Origin: Amphimedon queenslandica
Taxonomy: Eukaryota; Porifera; Demospongiae; Haplosclerida; Niphatidae
DNA: 64,000 nucleotides
Reading direction: 5' to 3'
NCBI RefSeq assembly: GCF_000090795.2
Contig: NW_003546480.1
Location: forward strand, 51,138 to 115,137
Part shown: positions 1-10,784 of the stretch, piece by piece
Layout of the letters: each line of letters begins with the position of its first letter
Position numbering within the stretch: position 1 is the stretch's first letter
Program-made: the position numbers and the translations under genes
Notes under the pieces: model-generated
Told to the model about the DNA's origin: nothing
The model's database searches: none
The model's input: the letters and a program-made list of their open reading frames with translations, nothing else

Positions 1-39
1 TGATGATCAATCTTTGATTGATTAATTAATTAAACGTAC

Positions 40-810
40 GGCAAACAATTTAGTCTTGAGGGACCTCTTCCTACAAATTTAGATAAAAATGAAAATAAAC
101 ATCAAAACGTCTTACCCTCTTGAATCAAACATCCATCCTTTATAAAGGAGGAGACACTTTAGTGTGTACCTCTGTATGTAGCAGAGTATAGTCCAGAAGA
201 ACAGTGACTCGATCAAACAGATTGATACATTCCAAATAGGCATTGAATTATACCATCTATAAATAATAATAAGAATGGGTGGCTAATATTACATTTACTA
301 ATGTGAATAATGCAATTGAAAGCCACAACAGAGCATGATGTAACTTCCCTTCTCATAAAACTATGATAATAATGTATATACATGTACATGTACATAAGTT
401 ACAAGTACATGTACATTTACACACTTAATTACTAGATCATGGCAGTTATAGACTAGCTACTGTCCAAAATAATAACCACTTCCTTACAATTCACATAATG
501 TACTTGTACTCTAATGAAGGTGTCAAAACTGAACTGTATACATGTACATGTACCTTGGCCCAAAGTAGATGGTATCAATCGAAGGATGGGTCCCTGTTGC
601 ATGAAGTGCAGCTACTCCAGCAGAAACAAACAACAATGATAATGGAGTAGCAGGAAATATTCCTTTTAGTATTGTGTTCCGTATCCCTTGACAACGCGAA
701 CGGGCCAGTCTCCATAAAGCTAGAGCAAGAGGTTTCAATTGAACGTGGAACAACACTCCATCATCGGATACTGAGAACTGGAAGGCAACTGCTTGATGGG
801 CCTCAGCCAT
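40..810 (-). CDS. CPT1: Carnitine O-palmitoyltransferase 1 (N-terminal part; gene runs off the left edge)
   Basis: Outer mitochondrial membrane enzyme that makes long-chain acylcarnitine from acyl-CoA, the entry step of fatty-acid oxidation. Exon 1 (554-810) opens with MAEAHQAVAFQFSVSDDG, nearly the conserved vertebrate CPT1 N-terminus, followed by a first hydrophobic segment (FPATPLSLLFVSAGVAAL). Exon 2 (116-256) holds the second membrane segment and the RYTLKCLLLYKGWMF block, equivalent to RYSLK-LL-YHGWMF of the family. Exon 3 (40-70) gives GKRSLKTKLFA. The three exons join in phase (257+141+31 nt, 143 codons) with good GT-AG signals. The catalytic acyltransferase domain is outside the window. 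It is divergent with the RhoGAP gene (start codons 308 bp apart). The family call is very secure; sponges usually have one such gene, so no paralogue letter is given. Confidence 0.93.
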
Positions 811-1118
811 TAGGACACAAGAGACTTTAGAAGAGAAAGAGACTGCAGCCGGAGCCGGAGCACTACAACTGCCGCGGATTGATTCTCTGGGATTGATTTA
901 TTGAAGGCAAAAGGTGTGTCCCAAACCACACCCTCAACACCACCCACTCATGCTCAGCTCAGTAGTCAGTACTCGTACTATACGTATACTCCGTGGGATC
1001 TTCTTCTCACGTGATGCATCCTGTTATGAATATTAACTAGTTATTGATTGATGAATATTAATTGGGTAGTTATTTATCGTTAATCAACTAGCTAGTAGCT
1101 ACACCTACATAATTTAAT
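811..1118. promoter_or_regulatory. Divergent promoter region between CPT1 and the ARHGAP1-like gene
   Basis: About 300 bp separate the two start codons. It contains a palindromic E-box inside TCACGTGA (CACGTG at 1008-1013), the core bound by bHLH-ZIP factors such as USF, MITF/TFE and Myc. No TATA box is obvious at a convincing position. Regulatory function is inferred from position only. Confidence 0.4.
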
Positions 1119-3819
1119 ATGGCTACAGGCTACCAACCTTTAGAAGAGGAAGATGATTGGGAGACAGTCCCTTACATTCCTGCGGGAGACCCTCTCGTCT
1201 CCTCTCCTGGTAGAGGAACGGAAGGACCGTTAAGAGTCATCTCTGATGATATAGAGAACCTGGTCATAATAGAACAGGAGCCTCCTGGCCCTCTATCTAC
1301 TGACCCACCAGAGTCTCTGGAAGAAGAGCCATTATTGATACGATACGAGGAAGAGGAGGAGGAGGAGGAGACAGAGGATGGTCCTAAAGGTGTAGCTGAT
1401 GTTGATTATCTTCCTGTCAAAGAGAATGAGATATCAATGATTAGAGGTGTCACTCTAACACTATGTCTATGACCATAAATTTTATTGAAGCAACATTTCG
1501 TCAATTTTGTCACTGTGTTTTCTTTGATGGAATCATTTCCACATTCCACAGTGTGTGGATCATAGTGAAATGACTAAATATACTAACAAATGAACAATTT
1601 TGACGAAATTTTGCCTGACAAATTTGTCATACTTTAATATTCCCCCCTCTCTCTCTCCCCCCTCAGGTGATATTGTGCTGATATTGGGCCAAACAATTGA
1701 TAAGTTATATTACAGTGTCATTAATCTAAGAACCTCAGAATCAGGAGAAGTACCAGTTGAATACATCACAGTTGGTGAGTCAATAACTACTAGTAACTAT
1801 TAATAACTAGTTATTAACTAGGTCTTAGCGATGACTCTTTACCAGTTCCTACAAAGTCGAATCTTCAAAGAAGCAATGTTGTATTGAGGAAGAGATCTCA
1901 CGGTAACTCCAGCAACAGGAAGACAGGATCGCTCTTTACTGATAATCTGAAGCTGGACATACCACCAGAGGCCAAGGAAAGAGTAATGGAGGAGTCCTAT
2001 CAATCAAGAGGAGCCAGGTACATCTCCAGCTGGAGCATTGGCTGGAGTTAATTTGATGATAATTTTGTAATTATATCATTTCTTAGTCAAGAAAAGGCTA
2101 ATCTGTCTGAATCCTATGTTAATTCGTTACCAATGGAGTACCGTAGGCTGGAGAAATACAAGATATTATCAGTATCAGGTAAAATATTGTTATATTCTTT
2201 TATTTCATTACATTACTAGGCTCCGATAAGTTTGGTCGACCAGTCATTGTATTTTCGTCTTGTAGACTGCCACCATCTTATCAAATCAGTCATGATACTT
2301 TATTTGCGTACGTCACTTGTTGTTGTTTTTGTAATTTGTTGTTGTTTTTAGTTATTTAAAGTACACTTTGGATCAGTATGTTGAAAATGACTATACATTG
2401 GTTTATTTTCATCATGGGCTAAGCAGCACCAATAAACCAACCTTCTCCTGGTTGTATCAGATTTATAAAGAGCTGGACAGAAAGTTAGTGGATTATACTT
2501 TAATCCCATTCATTCATTCATTCATTCATTCATTCATTCATTCATTCCGCTCCAGGTATAAGAAGAATCTCAAAAAGTTCTACATAGTCCATCCAACAAC
2601 TTTTATTAAAGTTATCGCTACATTTTTCAAACCATTGATCAGGTATTGTGACTGGGTGTGGCTAGTTATTAATATATTATAGTGTTAAATTTGGTCGTAA
2701 GTTGGTGTACATCAATCGATTGGCTGAACTGGACACCGTCCTCTACACTGACCAGATGGACATACCAGAAGACATTAGGAAGTATGTACTCACATATCTA
2801 CTGTAGTTGAGCTTTGTCAAGAATTGCTAGAAGACAATTCTCCATTTTATTTATACTATCATGCAAATATTGTGTTCTTCTCCAGATATGACAGGACGTT
2901 AAAGACCCCGCCCAGACCTCATGTTGCTAATACTGAGTCAAGAAGCTCCTCCTTCTACATATCAATAGAGGAGACCCTACCATGTGACTCCAGTAACAGA
3001 TCCCAACAGTTTGGAGTACCCATTGAAATGTATGTATCTATTGTATTACATATCACCTCACCCTCTCCCCTCCTCCCTCTCCTCTCCTCCCCCTCCTCCC
3101 TCTCCCCCCTCCTCATCCTCCCCCCTCCTCACCCTCCCCCTCCTCCCCCTCTCCCCTCCTCCCTCTCAGTTTAAAGAGCAGGAGTGGTGAGGACATACCC
3201 CTAGTGATGTCCCAGTGTATTGAGTTCATGACTAACAATGCTCTGGATGTGGTTGGTATTTTTAGACGAACTCCTTCACATCATAATGTACAGGAAGTTA
3301 AGAAAGCTTTTAATCAAGGTGGGTGGAGCAGTAGGTGGGGCTTATAATCACATTCCTCTCTAGGAGTACCAGTAGATTTTGAGTCGTACGCTGATCCTCA
3401 CCTAACGGCTACAATATTGAAGATGTTCTTGAGAGAATTACCAGAGCCACTCATGACATTCAATCTTCATTCTAAAATAGCATCGCTCCGAGGACTGACT
3501 GAAGAACAGAAGGTTGATAAATGTAAAGAACTGCTACTCTCACTGCCTGATCTAAACTATAAAATAATGAAATATTTATTGGAATTTATTGCTAAGGTAA
3601 TCCATCATTTATTTATTTTATTTATTTATTGTATAATAGGTACTTGCTCATGAAGAACAGAACAAGATGTCTGCTAATAATTTGTCAATAGTGTTTGGTC
3701 CAAATCTCCTTTGGTCCAAGAATGAAGTGGCCACGTTGAACTCAATGAGTGAAATCAACAGATTCACTTCAATCATTTTTACTAATCCTGATGTGATGAG
3801 TGAGAGTTTAATTAATTAA
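1119..3819 (+). CDS. ARHGAP1: SH3 / CRAL-TRIO / RhoGAP protein, ARHGAP1 (p50RhoGAP)-like
   Basis: GTPase-activating protein for Rho-family GTPases with a lipid-binding SEC14 module. Twelve exons: 1119-1446, 1667-1774, 1822-2017, 2087-2178, 2220-2307, 2352-2483, 2556-2642, 2683-2781, 2886-3029, 3170-3318, 3364-3596, 3640-3819. They sum to 1836 nt (611 aa) and keep phase throughout. The CRAL-TRIO domain (roughly residues 240-375) shows LDQYVENDYTLVYFHHGL and YKKNLKKFYIVHPTTFIK, very close to human ARHGAP1. The RhoGAP domain (about 425-605) shows the arginine finger in VVGIFRR, then FLRELPEPLMTF and VFGPNLLW. The N-terminus is acidic and then has an SH3-like stretch across the exon 1/2 junction (about residues 90-140: ENEISMIRGDIVLIL then GEVPVEYI). 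Human ARHGAP1 (439 aa) has no SH3, so this part is an addition. Exon introns carry CT-rich and TTCA repeats. Confidence 0.93.
2509..2547. repeat. (CATT)n microsatellite in an ARHGAP1-like intron
   Basis: About ten copies of a CATT/TTCA tetranucleotide directly before the exon 7 acceptor. Confidence 0.9.
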
Positions 3820-3895
3820 TGTTTAATTGTGACCACACCTTCTTCCTTTCTCTCTCTTTTTATCTCAAATTTGTCAATATTAGCATTAACACGCA

Positions 3896-3937
<42 letters not shown>

Positions 3938-4012
3938 GTTATTATTATTGTTATTATTATTGTTTGTGTGTATAATCTATCTGTATGTGATAATAATTTT
4001 AAAATATTTTAA
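3820..4012. repeat. Convergent intergenic spacer with (TTA)n microsatellite
   Basis: This 193-bp spacer lies between the 3' ends of the RhoGAP gene and the acid phosphatase gene. It is dominated by a TTA/TTG trinucleotide run at about 3896-3962. AATAAA-like words are present on both strands, but I cannot choose a poly(A) site. Confidence 0.7.
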
Positions 4013-5380
4013 TTAAAGTTTATCATTTGAAGAAGTGCTGTCTTGTAACATTTGATATTCATTATTTCTCTTGACACGAATACAAAATATGATCAATATA
4101 GCCAGTGTAGTTATTAATAACACCAAAGCCACACCCAGTGCCACGCCTAACCCTATCACTATTAAGTTGATGATAAATAAATTGTTTCTTTTTTGTTTAC
4201 CCGTAGCTTTGTTTCCGCTTGTGGGTTGAGTTGGTTCATCTAATGAACACAATTCTTCAATTTGACTGATGTTGCTTACCAAATATGGCTTCATTATCCT
4301 ATTAATAATAATAACAATAAATTAATAATTATAATAATATGATCAGAATCAGCTCAAAGTTTTTACACAACATACAGTAAGTACATGTATATGCAGCAGA
4401 ATTTTCTACTTTACATTTTTGACGAAATTTGGCCAAAGAACATGTACTACAGTACAGGGACTTTGGCCCAATTTTTGAGCAACTTTATTATTATTATTAT
4501 TAATCATTGTTGTTGGTACTTGTTATTGTTATTATTATTATTATTATTACTGTTTCAATTTTCCCAATGGACAGTTGGTTTCACAGTTTGGATGAGTTAG
4601 TTCATGAAACTGATCACTTTTAGTTTCATTATGATATAAAAACTTCACATAATGTCCACTATATAAAATAAAGTAACATCAACAACAACAATATCAGTGA
4701 GTCTAATTCATTACTTGTCATCATTTGAATATAGTTCAATTACAAAGGCAGCTGAAAAAAGTGGTTGCTTTTTATCAAATAAATTAAAGACACTCAACAT
4801 TGCAGCCACAGTAGTATCATGCTATATTAATAATAGTATCATTAATTACCAGTGATGGACTTACTGCTGAATAAAGGATCATTCTCTGTGTTAAATTACT
4901 TTCCTTTGAAGACTTATCCTCCATATTCTCAATAACCTCGTTAGCCCACAGGCCTGTACCATTAATCATTAACAATACACAGGAGCCTACCAGTGCTTAC
5001 CTCCTGTTAATTGTTTCTTCATGGTACTATCAAAAAGTAATGATAAAACATAATTTGCTAGTTCCTGTAATTTGTCCATCAGTTCAGTAGTGTACCAATA
5101 TGGAGTAGTGTAATTAGCATACCACTATATTAATATTAATATTTATTATTATTATTATTATTAGTATGTACATCACTACCTGTTGGAACAGGGTGTCCTG
5201 TATATGCCATATGTTGGTAAGGTTGACAGGTTCCCCAGTATAGTTTGATAGCTCAACAAACAATTCCTTGTTGTCATTCCATGTTGCTAGGTAACCTGAT
5301 GATTTCTCTGTTTGGTTTTTTAGCAGTTCATAACGAGGACAAAGTTTAGAAGCAAAACCTCTTAATAACTATTTTAAAAG

Positions 5381-5412
<32 letters not shown>

Positions 5413-6275
5413 GTTGTACAGACTAGCCTCTATATAATGGACACTTTGGTACAAAAAAGTGTCTCTGTTATACAGAGGTGTCCTTTATGTGGAGGTTATT
5501 TTATACAGTAAGGAATGTAATTGGTATACTAGGTGCTGTCCGTTAAATGGAGGTGTACGCTATAGAGAGTGTCCATTAAGAGAGGCTATACTGTACATGT
5601 ATAATTACATAATCAGGTCCGATCGTAGAGTGAACTGGAATAGGCTGCCAATCAAGACCTGGCTGGAACTCCTAATAGTGTCATAAAGGAGTATGATAAC
5701 ACCTTCTCTCTCTCTCTCCCTCCTTCCCTCTCTCTCCTTCCCTCTCTCTCCCTCCCTCACTACCTCTTCTTCAGTAGGAGGATACATTGCTGCCAGTACA
5801 CATTGGGCACTCATTATCGTCCTGTCATATTGAGTACTGCGAACATATATCTAATAATAACAATAATCCATTTATCTAATTATTCATTTATTTACTTGTG
5901 TTCTGTTGTATGTTGCATTCATAAAGCCGGACTCAAGATATCGACTTTGAAATAATTTACCTAAATTATATTCTTCTTTCATTCCCTCCTAATAATAATT
6001 AAAATTTATTTTAATACATAAATAAATAAGTTAATCTTTATCTTACAATGGAGAGTTGTCCATATCCCTGTGGCCAGTCATATTCTTTATAAATGTCATT
6101 CTTGTATGGTCCAGTAGGAGACCTGGCCCCGTGTCTAAACACCTACTCGAGGGCAGGAGCTGTAAGTTTAAATGTATAGAAGAAAGGATCTTACAATTGA
6201 TACGAACTCTAATTTGTCCCCTCTAACAGGAGGTAGGAGAAGGACACTCAGCAATAAGAACAACTCCAGAACCAT
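4013..6275 (-). CDS. ACP2: Lysosomal/prostatic-type acid phosphatase, membrane-anchored
   Basis: Histidine acid phosphatase that removes phosphate from monoesters in the lysosome or at the cell surface. Eleven exons on the minus strand: 6195-6275, 6047-6142, 5896-5988, 5764-5850, 5609-5671, 5180-5368, 5001-5124, 4865-4953, 4715-4821, 4551-4658, 4013-4298. Total 1323 nt, 440 aa (human ACP2 is 423). A signal peptide (MVLELFLLLSVLLLPPV) precedes the catalytic motif VFRHGARSPTGP; the second catalytic motif is YSAHDTTV. YVRSTQYDRTIMSAQ and WQPIPVHS are also family blocks. The last exon holds a 25-residue membrane span followed by a short basic tail, as in ACP2. The intron between exons 5 and 6 contains a MITE-like element. 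Divergent with SVIP (start codons 292 bp apart). Confidence 0.93.
5422..5596. mobile_element. MITE-like element with terminal inverted repeats (copy 1)
   Basis: A ~175-bp sequence inside an acid phosphatase intron. Its ends are imperfect inverted repeats: AGCCTCTATATAATGGACAC at the left and the reverse complement of AGCCTCTCTTAATGGACAC at the right, flanked by CAG/CTG. A second, 3'-truncated copy lies at 7361-7503. No coding capacity; the size and TIRs suggest a non-autonomous DNA transposon. The superfamily is not determined. Confidence 0.65.
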
Positions 6276-6383
6276 ACCTGACCTGAGATTATCATAACAT
6301 CATCAACAATTCAACATTCAACAGGGTGGAGCTGCTATTACATGTATGTATTAGCCATGGACTGCCTAATGCATGCATGCAGC

Positions 6384-6484
6384 CTTTTCCCCCGGGTAGT
6401 TCTATAAATTACATTTTCCCCCGGGTAGTTCTGTAAATTACATTTTCCCCGGGGTAGTTCTATAAATTACATTTTCCCCGGAAA
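6384..6484. repeat. Tandem ~31-bp repeat containing CCCGGG, upstream of SVIP
   Basis: Three to four direct copies of a unit with the words TTTTCCCCCGGG, TAGTTCTATAAATT and ACA. Later copies have CCCCGGGG and the last is incomplete. It sits about 90-185 bp upstream of the SVIP start, inside the ACP2/SVIP divergent spacer (6276-6567). Confidence 0.8.
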
Positions 6485-6567
6485 AAAAATGCAGTTTTGA
6501 GCTTTCCGGGAGAATTTCCCGTCCAACTGGCAAGTGCCAAGTGCCAACTGGACTGTAAAGTTAGGCT

Positions 6568-6953
6568 ATGGGTAACTGCTTTGGATTTGAGGCAGATGAG
6601 CCTCCCCAGGAAGACCTAGTGAGTTCCTTTCCTTCACCTTGTTGCTAGTGTAAAGTTTTAAAAGGAAGCAAGGAGAGAGAGACAGGCTGAAGCAGCAATG
6701 AAAAGACAGAAAGAAGTAGCCACAATCATAAACTGAAGAGTGTCTATTTATATCATGTTGTGTATTAGAATGAAAGTAAAGGTATTAAGAATCCTGAACT
6801 TTTGAGAGCTAAACAAGAGAGAAGAGAAGAAACAGAAAGAAGAGCAGAGGCCACTAACAGACAGCAGGGCTCTGGCGGTGGACTAAAGGTATGTACATAT
6901 ACTGTGTATTTTCATTAAATTATTTTATTTCATTCTAGTGGACTGTCGGTTGA
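6568..6953 (+). CDS. SVIP: Small VCP/p97-interacting protein (SVIP)
   Basis: Small membrane-tethered regulator of the AAA ATPase p97/VCP in ER-associated degradation and lysosome function. Four exons (6568-6618, 6665-6715, 6769-6888, 6939-6953) give 78 aa; human SVIP is 77. It starts MGNCFG, the N-myristoylation/palmitoylation signal of the family. It then has an alanine/arginine-rich VCP-interacting helix (EARRERQAEAAMKRQKE), a charged helix, and ends GGGLKWTVG, matching the human C-terminus GGLRWTVS. It is too short and too split to appear as one open frame. The exon 2 acceptor (AAAAG) is weak, so that boundary is the least certain. Confidence 0.85.
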
Positions 6954-7161
6954 TTGTAATGAAGATAAAATTATAATGAAATACCATGATCGTTTAATAA
7001 TAATTAATAAAAACTTTGCAATAGTCTAGGGACAACACAAAATTATAATAAAATCAATTAAAGCTTTAAAAGTGATTAAAAAATCGATAAAATTTACTGC
7101 ATGTGATAATACGATAGTGTCATTAATTAATAATAATAATAATGATAATTATTGATATGTA
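6954..7161. other. AT-rich intergenic spacer, no gene seen
   Basis: Spacer between the 3' ends of SVIP and the convergent dual-kinase gene. It is AT-rich with TAA runs; nothing else is visible. Confidence 0.6.
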
Positions 7162-7570
7162 TTAAATTGGATCAGAGTTAGAATGAAAATGTGTTGGATA
7201 TTTATCCATAAAGTACTGAACCTGTTCCATTGTGTTCATGCTCTGTAGTTGGGGCACTAGGGCAGTGCTACTGACCCCCGCCTGCAACCACCTGTGTCTC
7301 TGACACTGGTGACTGCTCAAACGTTTACTGTTAACAAAGATAATAAACATAATAAGGATACAGACTAGCCTCTATATAATGGACACTGTGTCTCTGTTAT
7401 ACAGAGGTGTCCTTTATGTGGAGGTTATTTTATACAGTAAGGAATGTTATTGGTACACTAGGTGCTGTCCGTTAAATGGAGGTGTACGCTATAGAGAGTG
7501 TCCAACTACATGTACATTATTCATTATCTTGATTATCATGTGTGTGTGTGTGCGCGCGTGTGTGCGTGTG

Positions 7571-7602
<32 letters not shown>

Positions 7603-7640
7603 CGTGTGTGTGTGTGTGTGTGTGCGTGTGTGTGTGTGTA

Positions 7641-7731
<91 letters not shown>

Positions 7732-8217
7732 GCGTACCTTTCATTGGTTAGTAATAATCCATCAAATATCATGTTAGTGCAATCTAGGGAGAGTCTCTGA
7801 ATAATTGGATTTATTTTATAATTAATATTAAGAGTATGAATATTATTAATTAGTTGATCCCTTGTGTCTGATACAAACGGACACTGACCAGACAACCTAA
7901 CAACAAACAACAATAACAATAAACAATAAACAACAATACTTACATAAATAAAGCCACCGCCCCCACACTCCATAAGTCAGTAGATAAAGCTAATGGACTA
8001 CATTGCAAAGCTTCAGGAGCTAATTTAAATGAATTAAATAAATAAATAAAAATACATGTACTTGTACACATACATAAGTAGTTAATCTGTTGCGGTAAAA
8101 TCTCCAGCTGTGGGTTTGAGTGAAGATACTTTGAATGAGAGAAATCAATAATCTTAACTTCCTGTAACCCGACACCAAGGACCAGGTTCTCCGGCTATAA
8201 TAATAATAATAATAATA

Positions 8218-8254
<37 letters not shown>

Positions 8255-10745
8255 GGTACATGTATGTGTACTCACTGCAATGTTGATTAATAATATATTC
8301 CTATTGTGAAGATACTCCAGTCCTTCCAGGATGTGTCTGATGTACCTGGCTGACTGTCTCTCATCAATAGGGCCACTACTGGTAATATAATTGAATAAGT
8401 CACCACCGGGCACACTGAGGGTGCAGGTAAAGATGATGACGATATATTCAGCTTAATTGGTATCTACTTACTATTGGAGTACCAGTATGACATGATTCTC
8501 TGATCGGAAAGCATCCTCAAGGCTGGCAATTCTTGGATGAGTCACGTTTTTGATCATTTCAAATTCTCTCAAAGCCACCGAGAACTGATCATCATTTGAA
8601 CATTTAATGAATTTAGCAGCAAAAGGTCTATCAGTAGTAAGTTCAGTACACTCATAAACCACAGAGAATGAACCTCTATTAATATAATAATAATAATAAT
8701 AACAATAATAATAATAATAAATTAACCTTCCAATTTCATTAATTATTTCGTATTCTAAATTAAAATCAGATGAACGAACTTGAAGATCAGTTACTAGAGG
8801 GCTTGAACCAGGAGGGGAATCTATCAATAAATTAATAAATAAGTAAATAAGTTACTGTATCATCCTTACAATCGTCATTGGTGATGAGTATTGGTGATGA
8901 AGGTTTACTGAACTGGCTGGTGCCAATGACGTTAGTTGATGATACTCTGAATAAGTAGCTCTTCCCTGGAAGAAGGTCATCAACTACATAAGCTGCTCCA
9001 TCGATTCTCTCTTGAACAAGAGACCAGTCAGTATCATCAACTAGTCTTGTGTCAAGAGAGTAATGAAGAATAGGAGAATGACCATCATTAATGGGAGGGA
9101 GCCATGAGACAAGAACTGAAGTAGAACTACCCAGCAATACACCAGATACACTGGAAGGAGGAGCTGGTTTATCTATTAATAATAAGAGCATGAGCTAATA
9201 AGGACAGGACAATGCAATAATAGTGGGGCATTCTCTCCTAGTCTGATAGTCATAACTTGAAATTAATCAAAATCAACTCAAACTTTCTATACAACAAAGT
9301 GTACATGAATGCTTACCAATGACTATCAATGCACAGTTCCTAATGTCACTACCAAGACTATTCAATATACAACAAGTATAGGTCCCTTCATCAGCCTTTA
9401 CCAGTTCAACAATACTCAGTCTAGTGACTCCCTGTATTGTAGACATCTGTACCCGCCGGGAGGGCACCACTGCTCTCTCGTTGTGTTCCCATTGAACGGA
9501 GGGAGCCGGTAGACCAGTGTAATCCCACTCTATGGTCACTGACGCACCCACTGGAGCCTGAATCTCTTCTGTACCTCCTTCAAACAATGGAGCTGATTCT
9601 ATCAAGTATATAATCAATGATTAATATCTATTACCATAATTACCAGCAATAGTATCAGCAGTATCAGACTCATTGCCAATAGATTGTGGTCTAGTTTGGC
9701 TTGGGTTGAATATCACTGTTGTCTTGACTGCTTTTGATTGGACCTGTAGCTTTCTCCTTGCCTGAAAGACAGTTAATCTTGAGAGGCTGATGTCAGTAAT
9801 CTGTTTATCTGATGTGCAGCTCTGAACAAATAACACCAATATAAAGATCAATTCATCAATTAATTCAATACTTTTATCCACTGGTGTTCCAAAGCACTAG
9901 CAGCTGTCAGTCTTTCCCTATCAAAAAATATTAAAAATAATATTAAAAATATTAAAAATAATATTAGGGTGCCTTTATACTGTGTAGAAAGTTTGAGTCA
10001 ATTCCAAGCTCAAATTTTCGAGTTATGACCATTTTAAAAACTGGCAAATTTTTGAAAAATACCCAAGACTATAGTCCATGGTTTTTAAAAAATATTTATA
10101 ATTATACATTATTTCTTCTGTTGCTGCTGCTGCTATTGTGCTGTTTAAACTTACGCTGGTTGTTTCTTCAGTAAAGCTGAAATGAAGTCAATAGCTTGAG
10201 GTGAAGTTGAGTGGAAGAGTTGGAGTGATAGATCATATTGGGCTCTGCTTAACCTCTGGGAACTAACTGATGGATACTCGTGAAAAAATGGAGACACACC
10301 TGACAAACTATAATAAATAAATAAATAAATGAATAAATGAATAAATAAACTCACAGTAGATATGTGATTACACCTGTGCTCCAGAGGTCAGTGCATTTGG
10401 TGACATTATCGTCAAACACAACCTCAGGAGAAGAGAACTCTATCAAGTCTGGTCTAACTGATAGACCAGCATAAGGAACCTCCTGAGCAGAACCAAAATC
10501 AGTTAACTTGAGTATAGGAGCCACCTCTGATGCTATTAATAGATTCTCAGGCTATTATTAGTAACAATATAATAATAATAATAATAATAAATTAATACCT
10601 TGACATCAAGATGAACTATTTGTCTTTCATGAATATAGTCCAGGGCAGAGAGGAGCTGCTTCACGTATTCAACTATCAATAGTTCGTTTAAACTGTTGTA
10701 CATCCTTAGAATGTAATCTATTAGCTGACCCCCATCAGCACTGGA

Positions 10746-10784
<39 letters not shown>

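Noticed and set aside
213-395. Minus-strand 60-residue frame
   Set aside because: It overlaps CPT1 exon 2 in another frame, and its composition is low-complexity at one end. The CPT1 frame is clearly the real one.
7379-7973. Long Cys-Val and Thr-His repeat reading frames on both strands
   Set aside because: They are translations of the (TG)n/(CA)n microsatellite next to a splice donor, not genes.
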